Shown piece after piece: positions 1 through 6,523 of a stretch of 17,126 nt of DNA. Origin of the DNA: JACVCS01 sp038328575. GTDB lineage: Bacteria > Planctomycetota > Phycisphaerae > Phycisphaerales > UBA1924. Every line of letters begins with the position of its first letter. The first letter of the stretch is position 1. The stretch is from NCBI GenBank assembly GCA_038328575.1, contig JBBQMD010000059.1, positions 1-17,126 on the forward strand. Reading direction: 5' to 3'. The notes under the pieces were generated by a model. That model was given only the letters and a program-made list of their open reading frames with translations, was not told where the DNA came from and did no database searches. Both the position numbers and the translations under genes were made by a program.

Positions 1-630
1 GACCTCTCAAAGCTCAAGCAGTTCGCAACCGCGTTCACCACCTATGCGCAGGACTACCGCGACCAGTTTCCCTACATCACCAACCACGGTTTCATGACGA
101 CCTCTGTTGGCGGTAGCGGCGTTCCTGCCGTGAAAGTGTCATACTTTGACGCTTCAGAAGTCTGGCATGTCGTTCTTGCAAGGCCGTATTTCTCCTCCAA
201 CGCCACTTCCGACCTCTTCTTCCCCTCGAACTTTGTCAGTGACGACTCCACATTCCGCCCGTTTCGGACGCCATTCCGTTATGCGTGCAGCTTCATTGCC
301 GAGCCCGATTACTGGCAAGCTCTCACACGCCTCACCGGCACAAGCCAACTCCGCCCCACGCGGCTGACGCAGGTGACTTCGCCCTCCCGCAAGTCGTTGA
401 TTGTGCAAGGCTGGCCGACCAAGTCTTGGTTTGATCAGGATAACCCGCGCGAGTTTCAAGCCGCGCTGTGTGACGGTTCCGCCCGCGCCGTCGGTCTCTC
501 AGATTGGGTACAGGGATATGACCGCGGCTGCGGCCGCACGGATGAACCCTTCGGCGCGGTCCACGGAGCCGACAACCCAGTCATGCTGCACACGCGCTCA
601 GGCGTGCGCGGCGTCGACATTCAGCCGTGA
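1..630 (+). CDS. Prepilin-like protein of planctomycete type, 3' part (5' end outside window)
   Basis: The reading frame is open from the first base and gives about 209 residues to a TGA at 628-630, so the N-terminal methylation motif and hydrophobic helix, if present, lie outside the window. The first residues (DLSKLKQFATAFTTYAQDYRDQFPYI) fit the segment after the hydrophobic helix in planctomycete pseudopilins, where a helix ending in YAxDYxDxxP is common. Near the C-terminus is CDGSARAVGLSDW, which fits the late DGS(V/A)R element of DUF1559 or H-X9-DG type prepilins. Such proteins are thought to be type II secretion or pilus-like structural subunits, usually present in many copies per genome. 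The family call rests on these two motifs only; the middle is not recognisable to me. An ATG at 94 is internal and is not taken as the start. Confidence 0.6.
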   Translation, partial: DLSKLKQFATAFTTYAQDYRDQFPYITNHGFMTTSVGGSGVPAVKVSYFDASEVWHVVLARPYFSSNATSDLFFPSNFVSDDSTFRPFRTPFRYACSFIAEPDYWQALTRLTGTSQLRPTRLTQVTSPSRKSLIVQGWPTKSWFDQDNPREFQAALCDGSARAVGLSDWVQGYDRGCGRTDEPFGAVHGADNPVMLHTRSGVRGVDIQP

Positions 631-640
631 GTGAGAACAG

Positions 641-688
641 GTCAGCCGCCGACGCCATGAGCGTCGTCAGGCGGCCGACTCATTGTTT
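641..688 (+). terminator. Hairpin terminator between convergent genes
   Basis: GCCGCC (645-650) pairs with GGCGGC (670-675), and GACGC (651-655) pairs with GCGTC (661-665) around a 5-nt loop, with a 4-nt bulge at 666-669. Outer GTC/GAC (641-643/677-679) can extend it. A T-rich run (CATTGTTT) follows on the plus strand. It starts 10 nt after the prepilin-like stop and lies downstream of the convergent dehydrogenase gene, so it may stop transcription from both sides; the T-run favours the plus direction. Confidence 0.55.
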
Positions 689-703
689 GGGCGCTGCGGG
701 GTC

Positions 704-2065
704 TTACGGGAAGATCCCGCGAACCTCATACGCCTCGGTCAAGCGCTGCAGCGCCGCGATGTACGCCGCGGTGCGCAGGTCGCACTTATACTTGCTGCGG
801 GCCGAGCGGGTCTTGGTCGCCGCCTGCACCATGTGCTTGTTGAGCGCCTTGTCCACCTTCTCCAGGTCCCAGGCCTGGAAGGTCTTGTTCTGCACCCACT
901 CGAAGTAGGACACCGTGACCCCACCGGCGTTGCAAAGGATCGCGGGGAGCACTTCGACGCCCTTCTCGATGAGGATGCGCTCGCCAGCCGGCGTCGTCGG
1001 GGCGTTCGCGCCCTCGGCAACGACCTTGCACGTGATCATGCGGGCCTCGGGCTCCCGGATCATCTGCTCCAGCGCCGCGGGGATGAACACATCAACCTTG
1101 TGCTTGTAGAAGTCGTCCTTGCCGCACTTGCTGGCCTTGGGATACCCACCCACGCCGCCCTTGGCTTTCACGAACTCAGCCAGATCATCGGCGTCGATGC
1201 CCTTCTCGTTGATGATGAAGCCGGTGTGGTCGGCGACGGCGGTGAGCTTCGCGCCCCTGGCCTGGAAGATCTTGGCGCTCCAGCTTCCCACATTCCCAAA
1301 CCCAAGCACGCTGAACGTGCACTTCTCCGGCTTGAGTTTGAGCTCCGGGAGCATCTCGACAAGCGTGTCAACGACGCCCTGACCGGTGGCCTTCTCGCGA
1401 CCGAGCGAGCCGCCGTACGACACGGGCTTGCCGGTGATGACCGCCGCGGGGTTGTCGCCGCCGATCTCGCTGAGGAAGCTGAAGGTGTCGGCGATCCAGG
1501 CCATGTGCTGGCTGTTGGAGCCGACATCGGGCGCGGGGATGTCGTAATCCGGCCCGATGTTGTGCGCGATCGCGGCGGTGAAGCGACGGACGATGCGCTC
1601 CATCTCGGCGCTGGAGTGGTCGCGCGGGTTGACTTTGATCCCGCCTTTGCCGCCGCCATAGGGCACGCCGACGAGCGAGCACTTCATGGTCATGAGGAAG
1701 GCGAGGCTCTTGACGTCGTCGAGGTGTACGTCGTGATGAAAGCGGAGGCCGCCCTTGTACGGGCCCAGGGCGTTGTTGTGCTGGACGCGATAGCCCTTGA
1801 AGAGCTTGAACTCGCCGTCGTCCATCTGCACCGGGAAGTGCACCATGATCTCGTTCTTGGGCTGGGCGAGGATCAGGCGCAGGTAGCGCGGCAGGTTCAT
1901 GATCTCCGCGGCCCGGAGCATCGTCGAGACTGTCTCGGTGTAGAGGTTGTTCGGATCCTCCGGAAGGCCGACCTCACCGACGATCGGGTCCGTGCGATTC
2001 GGCGTCAGCGCCTTGCCGTTGGAGTTCGACGTCTTGGCGTTCTTGCCTTTGCTGAGGGTGCTCAT
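704..2065 (-). CDS. gdhA: Glutamate dehydrogenase (Glu/Leu/Phe/Val dehydrogenase family)
   Basis: This enzyme interconverts glutamate and 2-oxoglutarate plus ammonia with a nicotinamide cofactor, in the cytoplasm. The ATG at 2065 gives 453 residues and has an AGGA about 9 nt upstream; the frame stays open 33 codons further, but that extension is Pro/Ala-rich and unlike the family. The dimerisation/substrate domain carries PYKGGLRFH (102-110), the MTMK lysine (128) and GGGKGGI with the catalytic lysine at about 140. The Rossmann domain begins with GFGNVG (255-260), followed by an acidic residue at the end of the second strand (AVAD, 279), which suggests NAD preference. Length is somewhat above the usual 410-450 because of a polar N-terminal tail of about 30 residues. 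It is convergent with the prepilin-like gene and divergent from the receiver-like gene. A long open frame on the opposite strand (683-2245) is a codon-bias shadow. Confidence 0.9.
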   Translation of the reverse strand: MSTLSKGKNAKTSNSNGKALTPNRTDPIVGEVGLPEDPNNLYTETVSTMLRAAEIMNLPRYLRLILAQPKNEIMVHFPVQMDDGEFKLFKGYRVQHNNALGPYKGGLRFHHDVHLDDVKSLAFLMTMKCSLVGVPYGGGKGGIKVNPRDHSSAEMERIVRRFTAAIAHNIGPDYDIPAPDVGSNSQHMAWIADTFSFLSEIGGDNPAAVITGKPVSYGGSLGREKATGQGVVDTLVEMLPELKLKPEKCTFSVLGFGNVGSWSAKIFQARGAKLTAVADHTGFIINEKGIDADDLAEFVKAKGGVGGYPKASKCGKDDFYKHKVDVFIPAALEQMIREPEARMITCKVVAEGANAPTTPAGERILIEKGVEVLPAILCNAGGVTVSYFEWVQNKTFQAWDLEKVDKALNKHMVQAATKTRSARSKYKCDLRTAAYIAALQRLTEAYEVRGIFP

Positions 2066-2241
2066 CGTCACGGGTCCTGGGAAAGGTGTGGGTCGCGCTG
2101 CCGGATGAAATGCCAACGAGAGATCGGACTTGCCAGAAACCGAGGCCCCCGGGAACGCCAGCATACCGTCAAAACTCGCGACGGCATCGGGAGCGTTTTC
2201 ACCCGGGCCAGACGCGGGGAGGGTGTTCCCCAGGGGTCACG
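2066..2241. promoter_or_regulatory. Divergent intergenic region (dehydrogenase / receiver-like gene)
   Basis: This 176-bp gap lies between two divergently transcribed start codons and must hold both promoters unless transcripts enter from elsewhere. I see ribosome binding sites for both genes: AGGA ahead of the dehydrogenase ATG (minus) and AGGGG about 6 nt ahead of the ATG at 2242 (plus). I could not pick convincing -35/-10 pairs. Confidence 0.4.
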
Positions 2242-2661
2242 ATGATACTCTATTGCTGCTCTGATTTGTTGTGGGCGACGAAAGTGAAATCCACGGCCGA
2301 TGCGTTGGGGATTGCGTGCCGCCCGGCCCGCACTCTGGAGATGCTGAACGCACGCCTAGCCGACTCGCCGGTGAAGGCGATCATCCTTGATTTGGAATCG
2401 GGGCCGGTGGCGATGGAGTTGCTGGCGCGCGTCAGGCCCGCCGGAGCGCGGAGCACTGGTGCGGAGGCTCGGGCCGAAACGCGCGCCGACACGAGCGCTG
2501 AGAGTTCCGAATCGCGTGAGATCCGCGTCGTCGCGTTTGGGCCGCACGTCGAAGTCGGCGCGCTCCAGAGCGCCGCGGCGGCGGGCGCCGAGAGCGTCAT
2601 GACGCGCGGAGCGTTTAACGCGCGACTGCCAGACATCCTCCGCGACCTCGCGGGACGCTGA
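2242..2661 (+). CDS. Small response-regulator receiver-like protein, probably degenerate
   Basis: From the ATG at 2242, preceded by AGGGG, the protein has 139 residues; the open frame begins upstream at 2086 but that part is basic and low-complexity. The fold pattern fits a stand-alone CheY-like receiver: a first strand MILYCCSD, a third strand AIILDLESG with an Asp at 50 in the phospho-acceptor position, a strand VVAFG (96-100), a helix QSAAAAGAESV and a last strand VMTRGAF. The conserved Lys of true receivers after the fifth strand is replaced by Thr-Arg (121-122), and the first-strand acidic pair is reduced to one Asp (D8). Residues 68-93 form an Ala/Glu/Ser/Arg-rich insert that looks like a disordered loop. 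There is no output domain and no adjacent kinase gene. Its role is unknown; a phosphorylation-independent signalling or adaptor role is possible. Confidence 0.55.
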   Translation: MILYCCSDLLWATKVKSTADALGIACRPARTLEMLNARLADSPVKAIILDLESGPVAMELLARVRPAGARSTGAEARAETRADTSAESSESREIRVVAFGPHVEVGALQSAAAAGAESVMTRGAFNARLPDILRDLAGR

Positions 2662-2703
2662 GCCCGCGTGTCGCGCGGTTGCATCCAGAAAGCAGATCGC
2701 TGC

Positions 2704-2733
2704 GTCGGACTCGCTCACGTCGGTCTCGCTCAC
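2704..2733. repeat. 15-bp tandem duplication
   Basis: Two adjacent copies of GTCGG(A/T)CTCGCTCAC differ at one base. They lie about 40 bp after the receiver-like stop codon. No function is apparent. Confidence 0.6.
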
Positions 2734-2807
2734 GAGGGCGATGACAAACTTTTCTTCTCGATCTCTTTCAACCGCTGCGCGTTCTGAAGGCCGAGTGCTG
2801 ATCAGAC

Positions 2808-2946
2808 GGCAACTGAGAATCGGCAACCGGAGCGTCTGTGCAACCGCGGACTCTAGATGAGCTCTGCTGGCGTTGGCCGCGCTGCTTGGCCAGAGTTGAG
2901 GGCGGGGTGTGGGGTCGCGGGGTGCTTGGCGATCGGCAACCGGCAA
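2808..2946 (-). repeat. Heptamer-type repeats, reverse orientation
   Basis: Copies of CGGCAAC/CGGCAAT occur at about 2807-2830 and 2934-2947. They are the reverse complement of the GTTGCCG/ATTGCCG units found further right. Segment 2935-2946 (GGCAACCGGCAA) is the exact reverse complement of 3012-3023, so the two blocks could pair. Confidence 0.55.
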
Positions 2947-3011
2947 TAGCAGAGGCACGAAATCCGAACACCGCGCGCAGCGTCGCACGCGTGCCTTGAG
3001 CCTTTCCACAG

Positions 3012-3068
3012 TTGCCGGTTGCCAAATCCCGATTGCCGTCTTGCCCCGGTTGCCGATTTGCCGGTTGC
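3012..3068 (+). repeat. Imperfect heptamer array (TTGCCGG / TTGCCGA type)
   Basis: The stretch is mostly TTGCCGG, TTGCCAA, ATCCCGA, TTGCCGT, TTGCCGA and TTGCCGG units, with 1-3 bp shifts between some units. The same unit family occurs in the trpG-trpD and trpCF-trpB gaps. Confidence 0.65.
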
Positions 3069-3084
3069 TGTCTCGAAACCGAAA

Positions 3085-3114
3085 CCGCCCGCCGAGCGAA
3101 GCTCAGGCGGGCGG
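3085..3114 (-). terminator. Intrinsic terminator of the thioredoxin-like gene
   Basis: CCGCCCGCC (3085-3093) pairs perfectly with GGCGGGCGG (3106-3114). The stem continues as GAGC/GCTC (3094-3097/3101-3104) around a 3-nt loop with one bulged A at 3105. Read on the minus strand, the stem is followed by TTTCGGTTTCG. It lies about 70 nt past the stop codon of the minus-strand gene at 3185. Confidence 0.75.
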
Positions 3115-3184
3115 TGAGTGAGTCATTGATTGATAAGCAAGAGTGAGCTCACGCGCCCGCGACGCAGACGAGCAAGATCATCTC

Positions 3185-3919
3185 TCAGCCCTTCTTCGCC
3201 GGGGGCGTTTCGGTCATGGGCTTGTTCTTCTCCACGGGATTCGCGCCGTCGGTCGGCTTCTTCGCGTCCGCAGGCGCGTCCTTCGCCGCGTCATCCAGTG
3301 CCTTTTTGATGACCGTCTTCATCTCGCCGTAGTGCGACGGGCTGTAGCCGCTCTCGGCGTACACAACCTTGCCCTTGGTATCGATGATGAAGAACGCCGG
3401 GATGCCCGTCAGCCCGTGCTTCTCCGCGACCTGGTCAGCCGCCAGCAGCAGGCCGTATGTGAACTTCTGCTCGGTCATATACGCCTCGGCTTTCTCCGCG
3501 GCGGTCTGCTTCTTCCCAGTCGTCTTGTCCGCCTTCGTGTCATCCTTCTCCCACGCGTTCAAGCCGTAGACCATCACGCCCTTGTCCTTGAACTCATCGT
3601 GGAGCTTTTGAACGTCGGGCATCGCCTTGCGGCAGGGCGGGCACCAGGTGGCCCAGAAGTCCATCACCACGACCTTGCCCTTGAGGTCGGCAAGCTTGAC
3701 GGTCTTGCCGTCAGAATCCTTGAGCGTCCAATCGATGGCCTGATCGCCGACCTTGGGCGTGCCGGATTTCTGCGGGCTCTTCTTGCCCTCGTCCTTCTTG
3801 TTGTTGTCGCGCTGCTTGAGCTTCACGCCCGGGGCGGGCCCCTGCGCCAGTGCGGTTGCAGCGATCGCGCCGGTAAATGCCGTCGCAACGAGGCAGATCT
3901 GAAGAGTGCGGAACTTCAT
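3185..3919 (-). CDS. Exported TlpA/ResA-like thiol-disulfide oxidoreductase
   Basis: The 244-residue protein starts at an ATG with GGAG about 9 nt upstream. Residues 1-25 form a signal peptide (MKFRTLQ, a hydrophobic stretch, then ALA before QG), so it acts in the periplasm. A Lys-rich linker (33-52) leads to an AhpC/TSA-type thioredoxin fold: FWATWCPPC with the redox pair C93/C96, and the cis-Pro loop GIPAFFIID with P174. The family reduces disulfides in exported proteins, for example during cytochrome c maturation, or acts as an exported peroxiredoxin-like enzyme. The C-terminal 35 residues are Lys/Pro/Ala-rich and probably disordered. It is a single gene with its own terminator, divergent from the trp operon. 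No cytochrome-assembly genes are nearby, so the partner is unknown. Confidence 0.88.
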   Translation of the reverse strand: MKFRTLQICLVATAFTGAIAATALAQGPAPGVKLKQRDNNKKDEGKKSPQKSGTPKVGDQAIDWTLKDSDGKTVKLADLKGKVVVMDFWATWCPPCRKAMPDVQKLHDEFKDKGVMVYGLNAWEKDDTKADKTTGKKQTAAEKAEAYMTEQKFTYGLLLAADQVAEKHGLTGIPAFFIIDTKGKVVYAESGYSPSHYGEMKTVIKKALDDAAKDAPADAKKPTDGANPVEKNKPMTETPPAKKG

Positions 3920-4204
3920 AAGCAGTCGCTCCTGGCGGCATCAAAGCCGCGGGTGATGGGTCACAAGGCAACGCGGCGGTCTTAGAGGCTCTCTCGCGTC
4001 TTCGACGGGCGGCCCGCCCAAGATTCGACCGACCTCTTATTGGACGCACAACACACTGCCCGGTTGCGATCAATCTCGGCAGATTCACGCAGGAGTCTTG
4101 ATATTCGCAATCTGTCCGGTCGGCGTGTCCCGAATCTTGGCTTCGGATCGCATGCCGCCGCCCTCGCGTTGACTTCCGTCCCCCGCCCGGTCACTATTCA
4201 CCCG
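3920..4204. other. Divergent intergenic region between thioredoxin-like gene and trp operon
   Basis: About 285 bp separate the two divergent start codons (3919 minus, 4205 plus). Apart from the plus-strand promoter candidate near 4169-4200 and a short GC-rich palindrome (GGGCGGCCCGCCC, 4007-4019), I see nothing specific. No convincing promoter was found for the minus-strand gene. Confidence 0.5.
4169..4200 (+). promoter_or_regulatory. Candidate trp operon promoter
   Basis: TTGACT (4169-4174) matches a housekeeping -35 box at 5 of 6 positions. A weak -10 candidate follows: CACTAT at 4192-4197 (17-bp spacer) or TATTCA at 4195-4200 (20-bp spacer). This is the only AT-leaning spot close upstream of the leader frame. 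If used, transcription would begin at about 4204-4207, at or next to the leader ATG. Confidence 0.35.
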
Positions 4205-4285
4205 ATGTCGCGCTCGGCTCAAATCTCGCCCGGCTCTCGTTGGTGGCCCGCTCCGAACACGGTGGCCCCCGCGCGGTCGTGCTGA
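4205..4285 (+). CDS. trpL: trp operon leader peptide with tandem Trp codons
   Basis: A 26-residue frame, MSRSAQISPGSRWWPAPN then TVAPARSC, runs from ATG 4205 to TGA 4283-4285. Codons 13 and 14 (4241-4246) are both TGG. Two adjacent Trp codons in a tiny frame about 120 nt before trpE are the hallmark of leader peptides that sense charged tRNA-Trp through ribosome stalling. The Trp codons form part of a 10-nt segment that recurs exactly in the hairpin downstream. I see no Shine-Dalgarno sequence; the candidate promoter suggests the transcript may start at or beside the ATG. The open frame extends upstream to 4040, but that part has no leader character and precedes the likely transcription start. 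The peptide itself is probably unstable and without other function. Confidence 0.72.
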   Translation: MSRSAQISPGSRWWPAPNTVAPARSC

Positions 4286-4364
4286 TCTCACTCGGCATCT
4301 CCCCTCGAACCCGTCAATCGTTTCCGGGCCACCACGCAACACGCTGGTGGCCCGCGTTGTTTCC
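4241..4364 (+). promoter_or_regulatory. trp attenuator with competing RNA strands
   Basis: Strand A (4241-4250, TGGTGGCCCG) contains the Trp codons. Strand A' (4261-4268, GGTGGCCC) lies near the end of the leader frame. Strand B (4325-4334, CGGGCCACCA) is the exact complement of A and, over 8 nt, of A'. Strand C (4345-4354) is identical to A. B can therefore pair with only one of A, A' or C at a time. The B:C hairpin has a 10-nt loop and is followed by CGTTGTTTCC, a modest T-rich tail, so it is the likely terminator. A ribosome stalled at the Trp codons would mask A and leave A' free to hold B, allowing readthrough. What keeps A from pairing with B when Trp is plentiful is not clear from the sequence. 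Confidence 0.65.
4325..4362 (+). terminator. Likely attenuator hairpin before trpE
   Basis: A perfect 10-bp stem (4325-4334 with 4345-4354) with loop CGCAACACGC is followed by CG then TTGTTT. The stem is GC-rich (8 of 10 pairs). It ends 46 nt before the trpE ATG and follows the leader frame by about 40 nt. From 4365 to 4408 the sequence is pyrimidine-rich with no Shine-Dalgarno. Confidence 0.6.
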
Positions 4365-4408
4365 TGCCTCACTCTTCCTCTCCTCCTGAACGACCCAACT
4401 CCCCCGCC

Positions 4409-5833
4409 ATGAAGCCCCCGTTTGACATCCTGGCCGACATGGACACGCCGGTCTCGGCGTTCCGCAAGCTTCGCGCCTTCGCGCCCGCCTTCCTGCTCGA
4501 ATCCGTCGAAGGCGGCCAGCGACTCGCGCGCTACTCCTTCGTCGGCCTCGGCGTCGCCGCGGCTCTGCGCCTCGATGACGCCGGCCTCCACATCGACGAC
4601 GCCCCGCCCGTCTACGTCCCGCCGGGTCGCGCCGGCTGCAATCAGGTGCTCGCCGCCCTACGCGAAGCCATCGCTCGCTCACCCGCGCTGACCGCTAGCG
4701 CCCTCATCCCCGGCTCCATCCCGCTCGCCGGCGGCCTGGTCGGCATGATCGGCTACGACTTCGTCCGGCGCATCGAGTCCCTCGGGTCGGCCCGCCTCAC
4801 GCCCGAAGGTGAGCCCGAGCTCGCGTTCGTCGCGCCGCGCTCCGTGCTGGTCTTTGACCACTTAACGCGCCGCTGCGCACTGCTGCACTCCGGCCCCGAG
4901 TGGGAGCGCCAGTCGCTCCGCCGCGAGATCCTCGCCGCCCTGCGCGGGCCGACGCCCGAGCCCGGCGCGCGGGCCGGCCACGAGCCGCCCAACGCGAGCA
5001 TGTCGCGCGACGAGTTCATCGCTGCGCTCGGGCGCGCCAAGGAGCACATCCGCGCCGGCGACGTCTTCCAGCTCGTGCTCTCCATTCGCTTCTCCGGCCA
5101 GTGCCACACCGACCCGTTCGAGGTCTATCGCGCACTGCGGCTGCTCAACCCCTCGCCCTACATGTTCTATCTGGAACTCGGGCAGACGCGCCTCATCGGC
5201 TCCTCGCCCGAGGCCCTGGTCAAGCTCAACGCACGCGTCGCAACGCTGCGGCCAATCGCCGGCACGCGCCCGCGCAGCGACGACGAAGCGGCGGACCTGG
5301 CCGCGGAGCGCGACCTGCTCGCGGATCAGAAAGAGGGCAGCGAGCACGTGATGCTCGTGGACCTGGCCCGCAACGACCTCGGGCGCGTCGCCGAGCCGGG
5401 CACCATGAGCGTCCGCCCCTTCCGCAGCATCGAGCGCTACAGCCACGTCATGCACATCGTCAGCGGCGTCAGCGCCACGCTCGCGCCCACCGCCGACGCG
5501 ATCGATCTGCTCACCGCGACCTTCCCCGCCGGGACCGTTGTCGGCGCGCCAAAGGTTCGCGCCATGCAGATCATCGACGAGCTCGAGCCCGTCGGGCGCG
5601 GGTTTTACGCCGGCACCGTCGGCTACTTTGGTCTGGGGGACGGCGCCCGCCCCGCCGACATGGACCAGGCCATCGCCATTCGCACCATCTGCTTCCGCAA
5701 GGGGCGCTACGCGTACCAGGCCGGCGCCGGCATCGTCGCGCAGAGCGACCCAGCATCGGAATATGACGAAGTTCGCGCCAAGGTCGGCGCGCTCGAAGCC
5801 GCCCTCAAGCTCGCTGCGGAGGGACTCTCATGA
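4409..5833 (+). CDS. trpE: Anthranilate synthase component I
   Basis: TrpE converts chorismate to anthranilate with ammonia delivered by TrpG; it is the committed, feedback-controlled step. The 474-residue protein has the N-terminal domain with LLES (29-32) and NPSPYM (247-252), both associated with Trp feedback binding, so allosteric inhibition is likely retained. The chorismate-binding domain shows PIAGTRPR (282-289), DQKEGSEHVMLVDLARNDLGRV (306-327), GAPKVRAM (379-386) and the C-terminal YQAGAGIVAQSDP block. These distinguish it from para-aminobenzoate synthase only partly; the trp context settles the call. The ATG at 4409 follows a C-rich run (CCCCCGCC) with no Shine-Dalgarno. Its stop overlaps the trpG start (ATGA). 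Expression is presumably set by the attenuator upstream. Confidence 0.95.
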   Translation: MKPPFDILADMDTPVSAFRKLRAFAPAFLLESVEGGQRLARYSFVGLGVAAALRLDDAGLHIDDAPPVYVPPGRAGCNQVLAALREAIARSPALTASALIPGSIPLAGGLVGMIGYDFVRRIESLGSARLTPEGEPELAFVAPRSVLVFDHLTRRCALLHSGPEWERQSLRREILAALRGPTPEPGARAGHEPPNASMSRDEFIAALGRAKEHIRAGDVFQLVLSIRFSGQCHTDPFEVYRALRLLNPSPYMFYLELGQTRLIGSSPEALVKLNARVATLRPIAGTRPRSDDEAADLAAERDLLADQKEGSEHVMLVDLARNDLGRVAEPGTMSVRPFRSIERYSHVMHIVSGVSATLAPTADAIDLLTATFPAGTVVGAPKVRAMQIIDELEPVGRGFYAGTVGYFGLGDGARPADMDQAIAIRTICFRKGRYAYQAGAGIVAQSDPASEYDEVRAKVGALEAALKLAAEGLS

Positions 5834-6477
5834 CCGCTTCAAGCCAGCCCGCGCCAAACATCCTGATGGTCGACAACTACGACAGCTTCACCTTCAACCT
5901 CGTGCAGTACTTCCTGGCGCTCGGAGCCCTCGTCACCGTCCGCCGCAACGACGACATCACTCCGGCGCGTGCGGTCTCTGGCGAGTTCTCGCACATCGTC
6001 ATCTCCCCCGGCCCCGGCTGCCCAGACGAAGCCGGCGCGAGCAAATCCATCATCGCCGCCGCCGCCGGCAAGGTCCCGCTCCTGGGCGTCTGCCTCGGGC
6101 ATCAAGCCATGGCCGAGGTCTTCGGCGCCAAGGTCGGTCGCGCCCGCTGCCTGATGCACGGCAAGTCCTCCCTCATCACCCACGACAACCAAGGCGTCTA
6201 CCGCGATCTGCCGGCACCGCTGGAAGTCGGGCGCTATCACTCGCTCGTCGCGTTCGAAGAGACCATCCCCAGCGAACTGCGAATCACCGCCCGCTCCATC
6301 AGCGCCACGCCCGACGACGCCAGCGAGATCATGGGCCTGCGCCACACAACGTACGCGATGGAGGGCGTGCAGTTTCACCCCGAGAGCGTCCTCACGCCGC
6401 GCGGCGCCCGCATGCTCGCCAACTTCCTCAACCTCGACCCCACCCGCGCCGACGCCATCCAAGTCCTCACCCACTAA
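5830..6477 (+). CDS. trpG: Anthranilate synthase component II (glutamine amidotransferase)
   Basis: TrpG releases ammonia from glutamine and channels it to TrpE. The 215-residue class I amidotransferase has the start motif MVDNYDSFTFNLVQYF (13-28), the oxyanion strand ISPGPG (58-63), the nucleophile elbow GVCLGHQ with catalytic Cys 88, and QFHPES with His 183 and Glu 185 of the triad. ATG overlaps the trpE stop by 4 nt, which suggests translational coupling and balanced subunit levels. In many bacteria this subunit also serves para-aminobenzoate synthesis; no pabB or pabC is visible here. It is followed by a 108-bp gap containing a heptamer array before trpD. Confidence 0.95.
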   Translation: MTASSQPAPNILMVDNYDSFTFNLVQYFLALGALVTVRRNDDITPARAVSGEFSHIVISPGPGCPDEAGASKSIIAAAAGKVPLLGVCLGHQAMAEVFGAKVGRARCLMHGKSSLITHDNQGVYRDLPAPLEVGRYHSLVAFEETIPSELRITARSISATPDDASEIMGLRHTTYAMEGVQFHPESVLTPRGARMLANFLNLDPTRADAIQVLTH

Positions 6478-6523
6478 TCACCGCCCACCAATCATTTCAC
6501 GACCGCTGAATCTGCTTCCCCCC

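Larger units (their letters stand above)
2662..3184. other. Non-coding stretch with repeats and a terminator
   Basis: No convincing gene is seen in these 523 bp; the open frames here are short, Arg/Ser-rich and lack family features or ribosome binding sites. The stretch holds a 15-bp tandem repeat (2704-2733), heptamer-type repeats first in reverse and then in forward orientation (2808-2946 and 3012-3068), and the terminator of the minus-strand thioredoxin gene (3085-3114). It lies between the 3' ends of two convergent genes, where promoters are not expected. Confidence 0.55.

Noticed and set aside
683..2245. A 520-codon open frame on the plus strand across the glutamate dehydrogenase gene
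   Set aside because: It is fully antisense to a clear dehydrogenase, its protein is Ala/Gly/Val/Arg/Asp-rich without family motifs, and long shadows are expected at this GC content.
3143..3985. A 280-codon plus-strand frame over the thioredoxin-like gene
   Set aside because: It is a shadow of the WCPPC protein on the other strand; Leu/Arg/His-rich with no motif.
4040..4285. An 81-residue protein ending in the trp leader peptide
   Set aside because: Only the last 26 codons have leader character, and the candidate promoter lies downstream of the first ATG.
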